A DNA stretch of 14,626 bases. Origin: Gammaproteobacteria bacterium. GTDB lineage: Bacteria; Pseudomonadota; Gammaproteobacteria; Xanthomonadales; Xanthomonadaceae. This document shows positions 6,012 through 12,977 of this stretch, piece after piece (the stretch's first letter is position 1; each line of letters begins with the position of its first letter). Under the pieces are notes generated by a model. The model saw only the letters and a program-made list of their open reading frames with translations, searched no databases and had not been told where the DNA came from. The stretch is from assembly GCA_012510865.1 (NCBI GenBank), contig JAAZHF010000264.1, positions 1 through 14,626 on the forward strand, given 5' to 3'. The translations under genes and the position numbers were made by a program.

Positions 6012-8537
6012 TCAGCCCTCCAGCCCGCGCAGGGTCACCGCCGGCGGCGCGTCGAGCACCTGGCGCGTGGCCCACAGGCCGGCGACCAGCGCGGCGAGGG
6101 TCCCCGCGGCCGCGCCGAGCGCGGCCATGGCGACGTCGGGGGTCCAGGGCAGGTCGAACACGCGGGTGGCCACCACGCCGGCCAGCAGCGAGGCGGCGAC
6201 CGCGGCCACCAGGCCCGAGATCAGGCCGATGGCCGCGAACTCCGAAGCCTGGGCCAGCCGGAGCTGGCGCCGGCTGGCGCCGAGCACGCGCATCACCCCG
6301 CCTTCCAGCAGGCGTTCGTCCTGGCTGGCGCTCACCGCCGCCAGCAGCACCAGCAGGCCCGCCCCGAGCGCGAACCAGACCACGACCTCGACCACGGTCG
6401 ACACCTGGTCGGCGGTGCCGCGCACCTGGGCCAGCACGGCGTCGACGTCGATCACCGACACGTTGGGATAGCGCTGGACCAGCGCTCGGGTGAACGCGGT
6501 GTCGCCCTCGGGCACGCTGACCGCGGTGATCCAGCTCGCCGGGTAGCCATCCAGCGCGCCCGGCGAGAACAGCACGAAGAAGTTCGGCCGGAAGCTTTCC
6601 CAGTCGACCTCGCGCAGGCTGGTGATGCGGCCCTCGAGCCGCCGCCCCGCGATGTCGAAGCCCACGCGGTCGCCGAGCTCCCAGCCCAGCGACGCGGCGA
6701 AGCCGGCCTCGACCGACAGCTCCACGCCGTCGGCGCCCCCGGGCTCCCAGAAGCGGCCCGCCGTGACCCGGTTGTCGTCGCGCAGGACGCGCGCCGTGGA
6801 CAGGTTGAACTCGCGGTCCGCGCGCCGCTGCGCACGAGCCGACGCGGCGGGCTCCCCGGCGTCGGCGGCCCGGGCCGCGCCCACCGCGCGCCCGTCGTGG
6901 GTGGCAAGCCGGCCGCGCACCATCGGGTACAGCACCGGCTCGGCAAGGCCCTGCGACGCCGCGACCTCGGCGACGCCGGCCATCTGGTCCCGCTGCACGT
7001 TGACGATGAAGCGGTTCGGCGCCTCCTCGGCCAGGGAGAGCTGCCAGCGCTCGAGCAGGTCGGTGCGCACGAAGGTCAGCAGCAGCAGGGCCATCAGGCC
7101 CAGTCCGAGCGCCGACACCTGGGCGATGCTGGTGCCGGCGCGGCGGCTGACGTTGGCCAGCCCGTAGCGCGCGCTGCCGCGGAGCCGGCCGCGCAGCCGG
7201 CGCACCGCGAGGATCATCAGCCAGGCCAGCAGCGCCAGCACGCCGAGGGTGGCGCCGATGCCGGCGAGCATCGCCAGCGCAAGCGTCGCCGAGCCCGCCT
7301 GCCACCACAGCTGCGCGCCGATGCCCGCGATGCCGATCGCCAGCACCGCCAGCGCGGCGGGCTCGGTCGGGTCGAGGTCGCGGCGCCGCACGCTGCGCGC
7401 CGGCACGCGGCGCAGCGCGAGCACCGGCGGCGCCGCGAAGGCCAGCAGCACGACCATGCCCATGCCGTAGCCGCGCAGCGCCGGCAGCGGCCCCGCCGGC
7501 GGGATGGCGATGCCCAGCAGGCTGCCCAGCCAGCTGCCGATCGCCCACTGCAGCAGCCAGGCGATGGCCACGCCCAGCGTGCAGCCCAGGAGGCCGAGCA
7601 GCAGCAGCCCGCCGATGTGGATGCCCGCCAGCGTCGCCTGGCTGGCTCCCAGGCAGCGCATCACCGCGGCGCCCTGCAGATGGCGCGCGCTGTGCCGGCG
7701 CGCCGCCATCGCCACCGCCACCGCGGCCAGCACCACCGAGACCAGCGCGGCAAGGCCGAGGAAGCGGCCCGCGCGGTCCAGCGCCGAGCGGATCTCGGGC
7801 CGGGCGTCGGCCGCGGTCTCCAGCCGCTGCCCGCGCGCCAGGTGGTCCCGCGCCGCGTCGGTGAAGCGCTCCACCGCGCCCACCTCCCCGGCCACCACCA
7901 GCCGGTAGCGGACGCGGCTGCCTTCCTGCACCAGCCCGGTGGCGGCGAGGTCGGCGGGGTGGATGAAGACCCTGGGCGCGACGTTGAAATAGTCCAGCGC
8001 CGCGTCCGGCTCCTGTGCGACCAGCGCGACCAGGCGCAGCTCGAGGTTGCCGATGCCGACGAGGTCGCCGATGCGCGCGCCGAGGGTGTCGGCGCCGCCC
8101 CGGCCCATCCACAGCGTGCCCGGCGCGGGGACGCCGGTGGCCGCGCGCTCCCCGCCGTCGCCGTCCACGATCCGATACTCGCCGCGCAGCGGGAAGCCTT
8201 CGCCGATGGCCCGCAGTTCGCCCAGGCGCAGCTGCGCTGCGTCGCCTTCGCCCACGCGCACCATGGTGTCGAGTTCGACGGTGTCCGCGGTACGCAGCCC
8301 GGCGGCCTGCGCCGCCTCGCGGACGGGGCCCTGGATCGGCGAATCCGAGCGCAGCACGGCATCGCCGCCGAGCACGCGGTTGGCCTCGATCGCGAGCGCG
8401 CGCGCCGCGCGATCGGTGACGAAGCCGACCGAGGTCACCGCCACCACCGCCAGCACCAGCGCCGCGAGCAGGATCCGGACGTCGCCCGCGGCCAGGTCGC
8501 GGCGCACCTGCCGCCAGGCGAGCGCGGCGATCCTCAT
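6012..8537 (-). CDS. ybbP: YbbP-type FtsX-family ABC transporter permease
   Basis: The 841-residue inner-membrane protein has the double-FtsX layout of E. coli YbbP (about 800 residues). It starts with an N-terminal helix (ILLAALVLAVVAVTSVGFV, 22-40), followed by a large periplasmic domain to about 250. A first FtsX block carries 'GAAVMRCLGASQATL' (289-303), followed by several helices and a second periplasmic domain. A second FtsX block has the mirrored 'GGVMRVLGASRRQLR', and the protein ends TLRGLEG. The repeated MRxLGAS motif lies in the coupling region that contacts the ATPase in MacB/LolCE-like mechanotransmission systems. The family lacks a proven substrate; lipid- or envelope-related export is usually proposed. 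The ATG at 8537 overlaps the stop of the ATPase gene as ATGA, so subunits are probably made in step. An upstream in-frame start at 8597 lies inside ybbA and is rejected. Confidence 0.92.
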   Translation of the reverse strand: MRIAALAWRQVRRDLAAGDVRILLAALVLAVVAVTSVGFVTDRAARALAIEANRVLGGDAVLRSDSPIQGPVREAAQAAGLRTADTVELDTMVRVGEGDAAQLRLGELRAIGEGFPLRGEYRIVDGDGGERAATGVPAPGTLWMGRGGADTLGARIGDLVGIGNLELRLVALVAQEPDAALDYFNVAPRVFIHPADLAATGLVQEGSRVRYRLVVAGEVGAVERFTDAARDHLARGQRLETAADARPEIRSALDRAGRFLGLAALVSVVLAAVAVAMAARRHSARHLQGAAVMRCLGASQATLAGIHIGGLLLLGLLGCTLGVAIAWLLQWAIGSWLGSLLGIAIPPAGPLPALRGYGMGMVVLLAFAAPPVLALRRVPARSVRRRDLDPTEPAALAVLAIGIAGIGAQLWWQAGSATLALAMLAGIGATLGVLALLAWLMILAVRRLRGRLRGSARYGLANVSRRAGTSIAQVSALGLGLMALLLLTFVRTDLLERWQLSLAEEAPNRFIVNVQRDQMAGVAEVAASQGLAEPVLYPMVRGRLATHDGRAVGAARAADAGEPAASARAQRRADREFNLSTARVLRDDNRVTAGRFWEPGGADGVELSVEAGFAASLGWELGDRVGFDIAGRRLEGRITSLREVDWESFRPNFFVLFSPGALDGYPASWITAVSVPEGDTAFTRALVQRYPNVSVIDVDAVLAQVRGTADQVSTVVEVVVWFALGAGLLVLLAAVSASQDERLLEGGVMRVLGASRRQLRLAQASEFAAIGLISGLVAAVAASLLAGVVATRVFDLPWTPDVAMAALGAAAGTLAALVAGLWATRQVLDAPPAVTLRGLEG

Positions 8538-9295
8538 CCGGACGCCCCCGTGTCGGCCACCAGGCGTCCGCCCTCGATGCGCAGCGTGCGCCGGCACCGC
8601 CGCGCCAGCAGTTCGTCGTGGGTCACCAGCACCAGGGTGGTGCCGGCGTCCTGGTTGAGCGCGAACAGCAGCTCGATGACGGCCTGCCCGGTCGCGGTGT
8701 CCAGGTTGCCGGTCGGTTCGTCAGCGAACAGCAGCGAGGGTCCGGTCACGAAGGCGCGGGCCACGGCCACCCGCTGCTGCTCCCCGCCCGACAGCTGCCG
8801 CGGATAGTGTCCCAGCCGCCCGCCGAGCCCGACGCGGTCCTGGATCGCGCGCGCAGGGCCGGCCGCGTCGGCGTCGCCGCGCAACTCCAGCGGCAGCATC
8901 ACGTTCTCGAGCGCGGTCAGCGACGGCAGCAACTGCAAGTTCTGGAACACGAATCCCACCTTGGCGGCACGCACCCGCGCGCGGCCGTCCTCGTCGAGCG
9001 TGGACAGCGGGGCCCCGTCGATCTCGACCCGCCCGGAACTGGGCGAATCCAGCCCGGCGAGCAGGGACAGCAGGGTGCTCTTGCCCGACCCGGAGGGCCC
9101 GACCACGGCCACGCTCTCGCCGCGCCCGATGCGCACGTCCACGCCCTCGAGGATGACCAGCTCGCCGCCCGGCAGCGGCACCCGCTTCCCGAGCTGCTCG
9201 GCGCGCAGCGCGGGGACGGCGGACGCGGCCGGGTGCACCTGCGCGGAGGTGCCGGCGTCGGGCCGGGGCACTGTGTTGTGGATCTGTTCGACCAT
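8534..9295 (-). CDS. ybbA: YbbA-type ABC transporter ATP-binding protein
   Basis: This 253-residue ATPase is of the MacB/LolD/FtsE type. Its motifs are Walker A GPSGSGKST (66-74), Q-loop Gln118 (FVFQNLQLLPSLTALENVMLPL), signature LSGGEQQRVAVARAF (168-182), Walker B LLFADEPTGNLD (188-199) and H-loop His226 (LVTHD). It should power the FtsX-type permease encoded immediately downstream with an ATGA overlap. I chose the ATG at 9295. It leaves an unusually long 30-residue N-terminal extension before the conserved beta-strand (LRAEQLGKRV), so a more internal start is possible. The frame stays open upstream to 9412 but would run into tesA. The gene is divergent from tesA, the same arrangement as ybbA/tesA in E. 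coli, which supports the ybb assignment over LolD or MacB. Confidence 0.92.
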   Translation of the reverse strand: MVEQIHNTVPRPDAGTSAQVHPAASAVPALRAEQLGKRVPLPGGELVILEGVDVRIGRGESVAVVGPSGSGKSTLLSLLAGLDSPSSGRVEIDGAPLSTLDEDGRARVRAAKVGFVFQNLQLLPSLTALENVMLPLELRGDADAAGPARAIQDRVGLGGRLGHYPRQLSGGEQQRVAVARAFVTGPSLLFADEPTGNLDTATGQAVIELLFALNQDAGTTLVLVTHDELLARRCRRTLRIEGGRLVADTGASG

Positions 9296-9386
9296 GGACG
9301 GGTTCACCGGGGCAAGATGTCCGCCATTCGCGCCGCGGAGACGGCGCAGTCCGGGAGCAGGCGGGATGCGGCAAGGATATCGTTCA

Positions 9387-10067
9387 ATGCGCGGGCGCTT
9401 GCACAGTGCCATTGGTTGCGCACTGCTGGCGGCCTGCCTGGCGCCGGCCGCGGCGGCGACCAGCCAGGCGAGCGGGACCGGCGACGGCGACGCGCGGCGC
9501 GTGGTGCTGGTGATGGGCGACTCGCTCTCGGCCGGCTACGGCATCGCCGCCGGCGAGGCCTGGCCGGCCCTGGTGGCGCAGCGCATGGCGCGCGAGCATC
9601 CCGGCTGCCGCGTGGTCAACGCGAGCATCAGCGGCGAAACGACCGCCGGCGGTTCGGCGCGGGTGGTGGGCGAAGTGCTGCACCATCGCCCGGCGGTGGT
9701 CGTGGTCGCGCTCGGTGCCAACGACGCGCTGCGCGGCCTGCCCCTCGCCGGGCTCCGCCGCAACCTCGCGCGCATGATCGGCGCCTCGCGGCACGTGGGT
9801 GCCGAGGTCCTGCTGGCCGGCATGCGCATGCCGCCCAACCTCGGCCCCGACTACACCCGCGGCTTCGAGCGCAGCTACGTCCAGCTGGGCGACCTGTTCG
9901 ACGTGGCGGTCCTGCCCTTCCTGCTGGAGCCCATCGCACACGACCGCGCCAACTTCCAGGACGACAACCTGCACCCCACCGCGGACGCGCAGCCGGCGAT
10001 CGCGGCGCATGTGTGGACGGCCTTGGATCCGCTTCTGAACCGTGCATGTCCCGCCGCGCCGCGTTGA
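9387..10067 (+). CDS. tesA: TesA-like SGNH arylesterase / lysophospholipase
   Basis: The 226-residue protein has all SGNH-hydrolase blocks: GDSLSAGYG (44-52, nucleophile Ser46), NASISGETTAGG (78-89, oxyanion Gly83), GANDALRG (110-117, Asn112) and DNLHPTA (193-199, catalytic Asp193 and His196). E. coli TesA is a periplasmic thioesterase I / protease I / lysophospholipase L1 of similar layout. An N-terminal export signal is clear (basic start, then hydrophobic CALLAACLAPAAAA). It contains L14-A15-A16-C17, which satisfies a lipobox, so the mature protein could be a lipoprotein rather than soluble. Start 9387 has AAGGA 9 nt upstream; an alternative ATG at 9366 has GGGAG 8 nt upstream and would add seven residues (MRQGYRS). 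It is divergent from ybbA across a 91-nt gap that must hold both promoters. Confidence 0.93.
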   Translation: MRGRLHSAIGCALLAACLAPAAAATSQASGTGDGDARRVVLVMGDSLSAGYGIAAGEAWPALVAQRMAREHPGCRVVNASISGETTAGGSARVVGEVLHHRPAVVVVALGANDALRGLPLAGLRRNLARMIGASRHVGAEVLLAGMRMPPNLGPDYTRGFERSYVQLGDLFDVAVLPFLLEPIAHDRANFQDDNLHPTADAQPAIAAHVWTALDPLLNRACPAAPR

Positions 10068-10124
10068 TTGCAGCACCACCGGGCGGGTAGCAGACTGGAT
10101 GCACACACTGGCCGGAGACCCGCC

Positions 10125-10688
10125 ATGAAGCCGAACCGCAAACCGGGACCCGCGACCGCGTTCGTCCTTGCCGGCGCGCTGGCGCTGGCCGGCGCCGCCG
10201 GCGCGGTCAACGTCACCGACCCGGACTATCCACGCAGCCTGGACACCGCGGGCCCCGTGGCCGTCAGCTGGACCGACCCGGCGGACTTCACCGAGATCCG
10301 CCACAGCCGCAACCGCTTCGAATCGCGGCACGGCGACTGGGTCCGGGACATCGCCGCCCACCTGGCCCGCCGCGCCGCCGGCGCGCTCGCCCCCGGCGAA
10401 CGCCTCGAGGTCGAGATCACCGACATCAAGCGGGCCGGCGAATTCGAGCCCGCGACCACCAGCAGCAACCACGTGCGCGTCATCCGCGACATCTACCCGC
10501 CGCGGATCGACCTGCGCTACACGCGCTACGACGCAGCCGGCCAGGTCGTCGACAGCGGCGAGCGCCAGCTCACCGACATCGGCTTCCTGCATCGCGGCGT
10601 CGGCACCGTGGCGCTGAACGACGGGCTGCGGCACGAGAAGCGCCTGATCGACGACTGGGTCCGCAGCGACCTCGCCAAGCCACGCTGA
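10125..10688 (+). CDS. Exported DUF3016 domain protein
   Basis: The 187-residue protein has a cleavable-looking signal peptide (MKPNRKPGPATAFVLAGALALAGAAGA, cut predicted near residue 27). A mature region follows that I recognise as DUF3016: 'VSWTDPADFTEIRHSRN', 'WVRDIAAHLARRAAGALAPGERLEVEITDIKRAGEFEP', 'HVRVIRDIYPPRIDLRYTRYDAAGQVV', 'GERQLTDIGFL' and a tail 'LRHEKRLIDDWVRSDLA'. The family is periplasmic or envelope-associated and of unknown function. The ATG at 10125 has GGAGA 6 nt upstream. The gene follows tesA after 57 nt and is followed by the DUF4031 gene after 7 nt, so a DUF3016-DUF4031-msrB transcript is likely. Confidence 0.87.
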   Translation: MKPNRKPGPATAFVLAGALALAGAAGAVNVTDPDYPRSLDTAGPVAVSWTDPADFTEIRHSRNRFESRHGDWVRDIAAHLARRAAGALAPGERLEVEITDIKRAGEFEPATTSSNHVRVIRDIYPPRIDLRYTRYDAAGQVVDSGERQLTDIGFLHRGVGTVALNDGLRHEKRLIDDWVRSDLAKPR

Positions 10689-10695
10689 CGGGCGG

Positions 10696-11022
10696 ATGGC
10701 GGTCTACGTGGACGATGCGGTCACGCTCTGGCGCGGCCGCCGCTGGGCGCACCTGATGGCGGACACGCTGGACGAGCTGCACGCCTTCGCTGCCTCGCTG
10801 GGCATGCCTCGGCATGCATTCCAGGACCGGACCAGCGGCGCCCATTACGACGTCACCGCCGAACTTCGCGAGCGCGCGATCGCGCTCGGCGCGGTGCCCA
10901 TCTCGCGGCATCGCGACCGCGAACAGATGCGCGCGGTGATCGCGAACGCGCGCCGCCAGGGCCGCCGCCACCCGCCACCGGGCGACACTGTCGACGACCT
11001 GCAGCAGGAGACCCGCGAATGA
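10696..11022 (+). CDS. DUF4031 domain-containing protein
   Basis: The 108-residue protein starts MAVYVDDAVTLWRGRRWAHLMADTLDELHAFAASLGMPRHAFQ, the typical opening of DUF4031 proteins (short, cytoplasmic, function unknown). The second half, 'YDVTAELRERAIALGAVPISRHRDREQMRAVIANAR', also fits. The early VDDA together with H19, D23 and H40 recalls a possible metal- or nucleic-acid-handling site, but no activity is established. The ribosome site is poor (GGGCGG just upstream), and the gene begins 7 nt after the DUF3016 stop, consistent with translational coupling. Its TGA overlaps the msrB start codon as ATGA (11019-11022). Confidence 0.85.
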   Translation: MAVYVDDAVTLWRGRRWAHLMADTLDELHAFAASLGMPRHAFQDRTSGAHYDVTAELRERAIALGAVPISRHRDREQMRAVIANARRQGRRHPPPGDTVDDLQQETRE

Positions 11023-11486
11023 CCGGATTCGACCTCACGCCACCCGACGCGGCGCAGCGCCGCGCGCTCGCCGACGGCCTCGACGACGAAGCGCGGCGCG
11101 TGCTCCTGTCCCACGGCACCGAGGCGCCGTTCTGCGGCGCCTTCCTCGACAACCACCGCGACGGCGTCTACGCCTGCGGGTTCTGCGGCCTGCCGCTCTT
11201 CCTCTCCAGCGCGAAGTTCGATTCCGGCACCGGCTGGCCCAGCTTCTTCGAGCCGATCGAGCCGTCGCACGTGCGCCGCGTGCGCGACACCAGCCACGGC
11301 ATGGTCCGCGTCGAGGACGTCTGCGCGCGCTGCGGCAGCCACCTGGGCCATGTCTTCCCCGACGGCCCCCCGCCCACCGGCGAGCGCCACTGCCTCAACT
11401 CCGCCGCCCTGCGCTTCATCGCCGACGGCGAATCCCTGCCCGACCTGCTCGGGCGCGGTGCCCCCGAGGGCCGGCCGCTGCGCTGA
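11019..11486 (+). CDS. msrB: Peptide-methionine (R)-S-oxide reductase MsrB
   Basis: The 155-residue cytoplasmic enzyme reduces methionine-R-sulfoxide in proteins. The Zn-binding pairs are CGFC (Cys53, Cys56) and CARC (Cys102, Cys105). Other MsrB blocks are TEAPFCGAFLDNHRDGVY (34-51), FDSGTGWPSFFEPI (67-80), GSHLGHVFPDGPPPTGERHCLNSAALRF (106-133) with catalytic Cys125 in RHCLNS. The ATG at 11019 overlaps the DUF4031 stop, so its translation likely depends on the upstream gene. No MsrA domain is fused and no signal peptide is present. The C-terminal tail (DLLGRGAPEGRPLR) is slightly longer than in E. coli MsrB. Confidence in the identity is very high. Confidence 0.97.
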   Translation: MTGFDLTPPDAAQRRALADGLDDEARRVLLSHGTEAPFCGAFLDNHRDGVYACGFCGLPLFLSSAKFDSGTGWPSFFEPIEPSHVRRVRDTSHGMVRVEDVCARCGSHLGHVFPDGPPPTGERHCLNSAALRFIADGESLPDLLGRGAPEGRPLR

Positions 11487-11512
11487 GGGCTGCAGCCTCC
11501 GGCGCCGCCAAG

Positions 11513-11518
11513 TATCCT
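11513..11518 (+). promoter_or_regulatory. Possible -10 element (TATCCT) for the DUF3297 gene
   Basis: TATCCT sits in the 80-nt gap after msrB, the same hexamer as before yajQ. A downstream CGCGCG-CCC-CGCGCG hairpin (11526-11540) would lie near the 5' end of the transcript. No -35 is evident. Confidence 0.3.
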
Positions 11519-11566
11519 CTTGCGCCGCGCGCCCCGCGCGCGCCGGCAACAGCGCAGGAACCCGCC

Positions 11567-11809
11567 ATGACGCAGACCCCTCCCGACCGACTCAGCAACG
11601 ATCCCCGCAGCCCGCACTACGACGAGGCCGCCCTCGGCCGCGGCGTCGGCATCCGGTTCAACGGCGAGGAGCGCACGAACGTGGAGGAGTACTGCGTGAG
11701 CGAGGGCTGGATCCGCGTCGCCGTGGGCCGCGCGCTGGACCGCCGCGGCAACCCGATGACGATGAAGGTCAACGGACGGGTCGAGCCCTATTTCCGCAGC
11801 CCGGCCTGA
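11567..11809 (+). CDS. DUF3297 family small protein
   Basis: The 80-residue protein matches the DUF3297 pattern from end to end: 'PPDRLSNDPRSPHYDEAALGRGVGIRFNGEERTNVEEYCVSEGWIRVAVGRALDRRGNPMTMKVNGRVEPYF'. It has no signal peptide or membrane segment; the fold is probably a small beta-rich unit and the function is unknown. The ATG at 11567 has AGGA 8 nt upstream. It follows msrB after 80 nt with its own possible -10, so it may be read both with msrB and independently. It is convergent with the PepSY gene (30-nt gap). Confidence 0.9.
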   Translation: MTQTPPDRLSNDPRSPHYDEAALGRGVGIRFNGEERTNVEEYCVSEGWIRVAVGRALDRRGNPMTMKVNGRVEPYFRSPA

Positions 11810-11812
11810 TAC

Positions 11813-11827
11813 CCGGGCGGGGCCCGG
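11813..11827. terminator. Compact GC hairpin between convergent genes
   Basis: CCGGGC (11813-11818), loop GGG, GCCCGG (11822-11827) fills most of the 30-nt gap between the DUF3297 stop and the PepSY stop. It lacks a T-tract. A bidirectional terminator role is inferred from position only. Confidence 0.3.
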
Positions 11828-11839
11828 CCGGCGTGGGCG

Positions 11840-12286
11840 TCAGTCGCGCTCCTCGCCGACCACCCGCCCGTCCTCGGGATCCAGCGTCAGCCTGACGTCG
11901 CGGCCGTCCGCGTCCTCGGCCTCGGCGGTCCAGACGCCATCGTCGAACTCGACGTCATGGACCTTGCCGTAGCCCTCGGCGGCAAGCCTCGCGCGCACGT
12001 CGGCCTCGCCGAGCCGGGCGACGCGGTCCTCCGGATACACCTTGCCGGTGGCCGGATCGATGCGCAGGTCGACGCGCTGCCCGTCGGCGCTGCGGGCGTC
12101 GGCTTCCCACATGCCATCGTCGAACTCGATGTCGTTGACGTCCGTATAGCCCTGGGCTTCCAGCGCGGCGCGTACCTGCGGCGCGGTCAGCGGCGCGTCG
12201 CCGTCGGCGGCGTCCTGCGCCTCCGCCGCGCTGCCCGCGCCGAGCCCGAGTGCCAGCGCGATCGTGAGGATGCTTGCCTTTGCCAT
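11840..12286 (-). CDS. Periplasmic protein with two tandem PepSY-like domains
   Basis: The 148-residue protein has a Sec signal peptide (MAKASILTIALALGLGAGSAAEA, cut near 23). Two near-identical modules of about 52 residues follow, at 33-84 and 92-143. Each runs 'L....VRA.L...GY..V.D.EFDDG.W.A.A..ADG..V.L..DP..G.V', which is the PepSY/PepSY_2 layout (helix, then meander of strands). The mature protein is strongly acidic. PepSY domains are often protease-inhibitory or regulate envelope enzymes, and similar small proteins are controlled by envelope-sensing two-component systems; the role here is unknown. The ATG at 12286 has AGGAAG about 6 nt upstream. The gene is divergent from the exported BON protein across a 157-nt gap that must carry both promoters. 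Confidence 0.87.
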   Translation of the reverse strand: MAKASILTIALALGLGAGSAAEAQDAADGDAPLTAPQVRAALEAQGYTDVNDIEFDDGMWEADARSADGQRVDLRIDPATGKVYPEDRVARLGEADVRARLAAEGYGKVHDVEFDDGVWTAEAEDADGRDVRLTLDPEDGRVVGEERD

Positions 12287-12443
12287 GGGGAACTTCCTGC
12301 GTGTGGGGGCCGCGAGTATTGGCCCGCGCGTGCGAAACGCGCATGAAGATGACCGGCGCGTTCATCCAGCGCGCTCCCGCTCACGCGGCGTCGATCCGTC
12401 CGCGCGGAGAATCGCCGCACCCACCCGAGTTGGAGCACGACCG

Positions 12444-12794
12444 ATGACACTTCGCATTCACCACACCAGCCTTGCCGCCGCCGCGCTTGCGCTCATGCTC
12501 GCGGGCGGCTCCGCGATCGCGAACGACGATCCGAAGACCGACAAGGCGCAGCTCGGCGATTCCGACCAGCCGCTCGGCGATACCTGGATCACCACCAAGG
12601 TCAAGGCCAGCCTGCTGGCCGACGAAGACGTGGCAGGGCTCGAGGTCGACGTCGAGACCGTGAATGGAGTCGTGACGCTGCGCGGCGACGTGTCCAGCCA
12701 GGCGCAGATCGACGAGGCCAAGCGCATCGCTTCCGGGATCGAAGGCGTCCGCGAGGTCGACGCCAGCGGCCTGAGCATCGACGCCACCGAGTAA
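12444..12794 (+). CDS. Exported single-BON-domain protein (OsmY-like)
   Basis: The 116-residue protein has a signal peptide (MTLRIHHTSLAAAALALMLAGGSAIA, cut after 26). It then has one BON domain, about 45-113: 'GDTWITTKVKASLLADEDVAGLEVDVETVNGVVTLRGDVSSQAQIDEAKRIASGIEGVREVDASGLSI', including the central GVVTLRG strand and the conserved Gly of 'IEGVREV'. BON domains bind phospholipid or envelope surfaces; OsmY has two and is induced by osmotic stress, whereas this has one. The ATG at 12444 has GGAG 8 nt upstream. The gene ends in a strong intrinsic terminator 29 nt downstream, so it is probably monocistronic. Divergent orientation to the PepSY gene suggests shared envelope-stress control, which is inference. 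Confidence 0.9.
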   Translation: MTLRIHHTSLAAAALALMLAGGSAIANDDPKTDKAQLGDSDQPLGDTWITTKVKASLLADEDVAGLEVDVETVNGVVTLRGDVSSQAQIDEAKRIASGIEGVREVDASGLSIDATE

Positions 12795-12822
12795 CAGGAA
12801 GCGGCACCTCCAGGATGGAGAC

Positions 12823-12849
12823 GGGCACCGGTTCGCCGGTGCCCTTTTT
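12823..12849 (+). terminator. Rho-independent terminator with UUCG tetraloop
   Basis: A perfect 9-bp stem (GGGCACCGG / CCGGTGCCC) closes a TTCG loop and is followed at once by TTTTTCTT. It is the best intrinsic terminator in the window and ends the BON-protein transcript. A smaller CTCCA-GGA-TGGAG hairpin (12808-12820) precedes it. Confidence 0.93.
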
Positions 12850-12922
12850 CTTGCCGGGCGCCGCGACAAGCCGCAGTCATCGATGCGTCTTAACGCCGCG
12901 TGCGCGCGACCTGCACGCGCAC

Positions 12923-12948
12923 GGAACCACGGCCGCGCAATAGTCGTC
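12923..12948 (+). promoter_or_regulatory. Possible ECF-sigma-type promoter (GGAAC-N17-CGTC)
   Basis: GGAAC (12923-12927) and CGTC (12945-12948) are 17 nt apart, a spacing and sequence typical of extracytoplasmic-function sigma promoters. A start just downstream would give a leader of about 20-25 nt with AGGAG before the ATG at 12978. Directly upstream is an inverted repeat, GTGCGCG (12900-12906), 9 nt, CGCGCAC (12916-12922), which could be an operator. In DNA this GC-rich a chance match is possible. Confidence 0.35.
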
Positions 12949-12977
12949 CTTCCCCCCGACGATCGCAGGAGCAACAC

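Noticed and set aside
5560..8112. Extension of the rsmC frame upstream into a 1208-codon open frame on the minus strand.
   Set aside because: Only the last 357 codons match RsmC. The upstream part overlaps ybbP in another frame and has low-complexity Arg/Ala/Gly composition.
5595..8807. A 1070-codon open frame on the plus strand opposite rsmC, ybbP and ybbA.
   Set aside because: It is rich in Arg, His, Gln and Gly with no domain pattern and lies antisense to well-identified genes. Long antisense frames without stops are expected at this GC content.
9306..9329. A 7-codon minus-strand ORF (MADILPR) ending about 10 nt before the ybbA start, like a leader peptide.
   Set aside because: It has no ribosome site, no regulatory codons and no attenuator-like hairpins. 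Such short frames arise by chance.
12289..12295. GGAACTT, identical to the sigma-E -35 consensus, on the plus strand.
   Set aside because: No -10 partner lies 16 nt downstream, and the bases are the ribosome site of the minus-strand PepSY gene.
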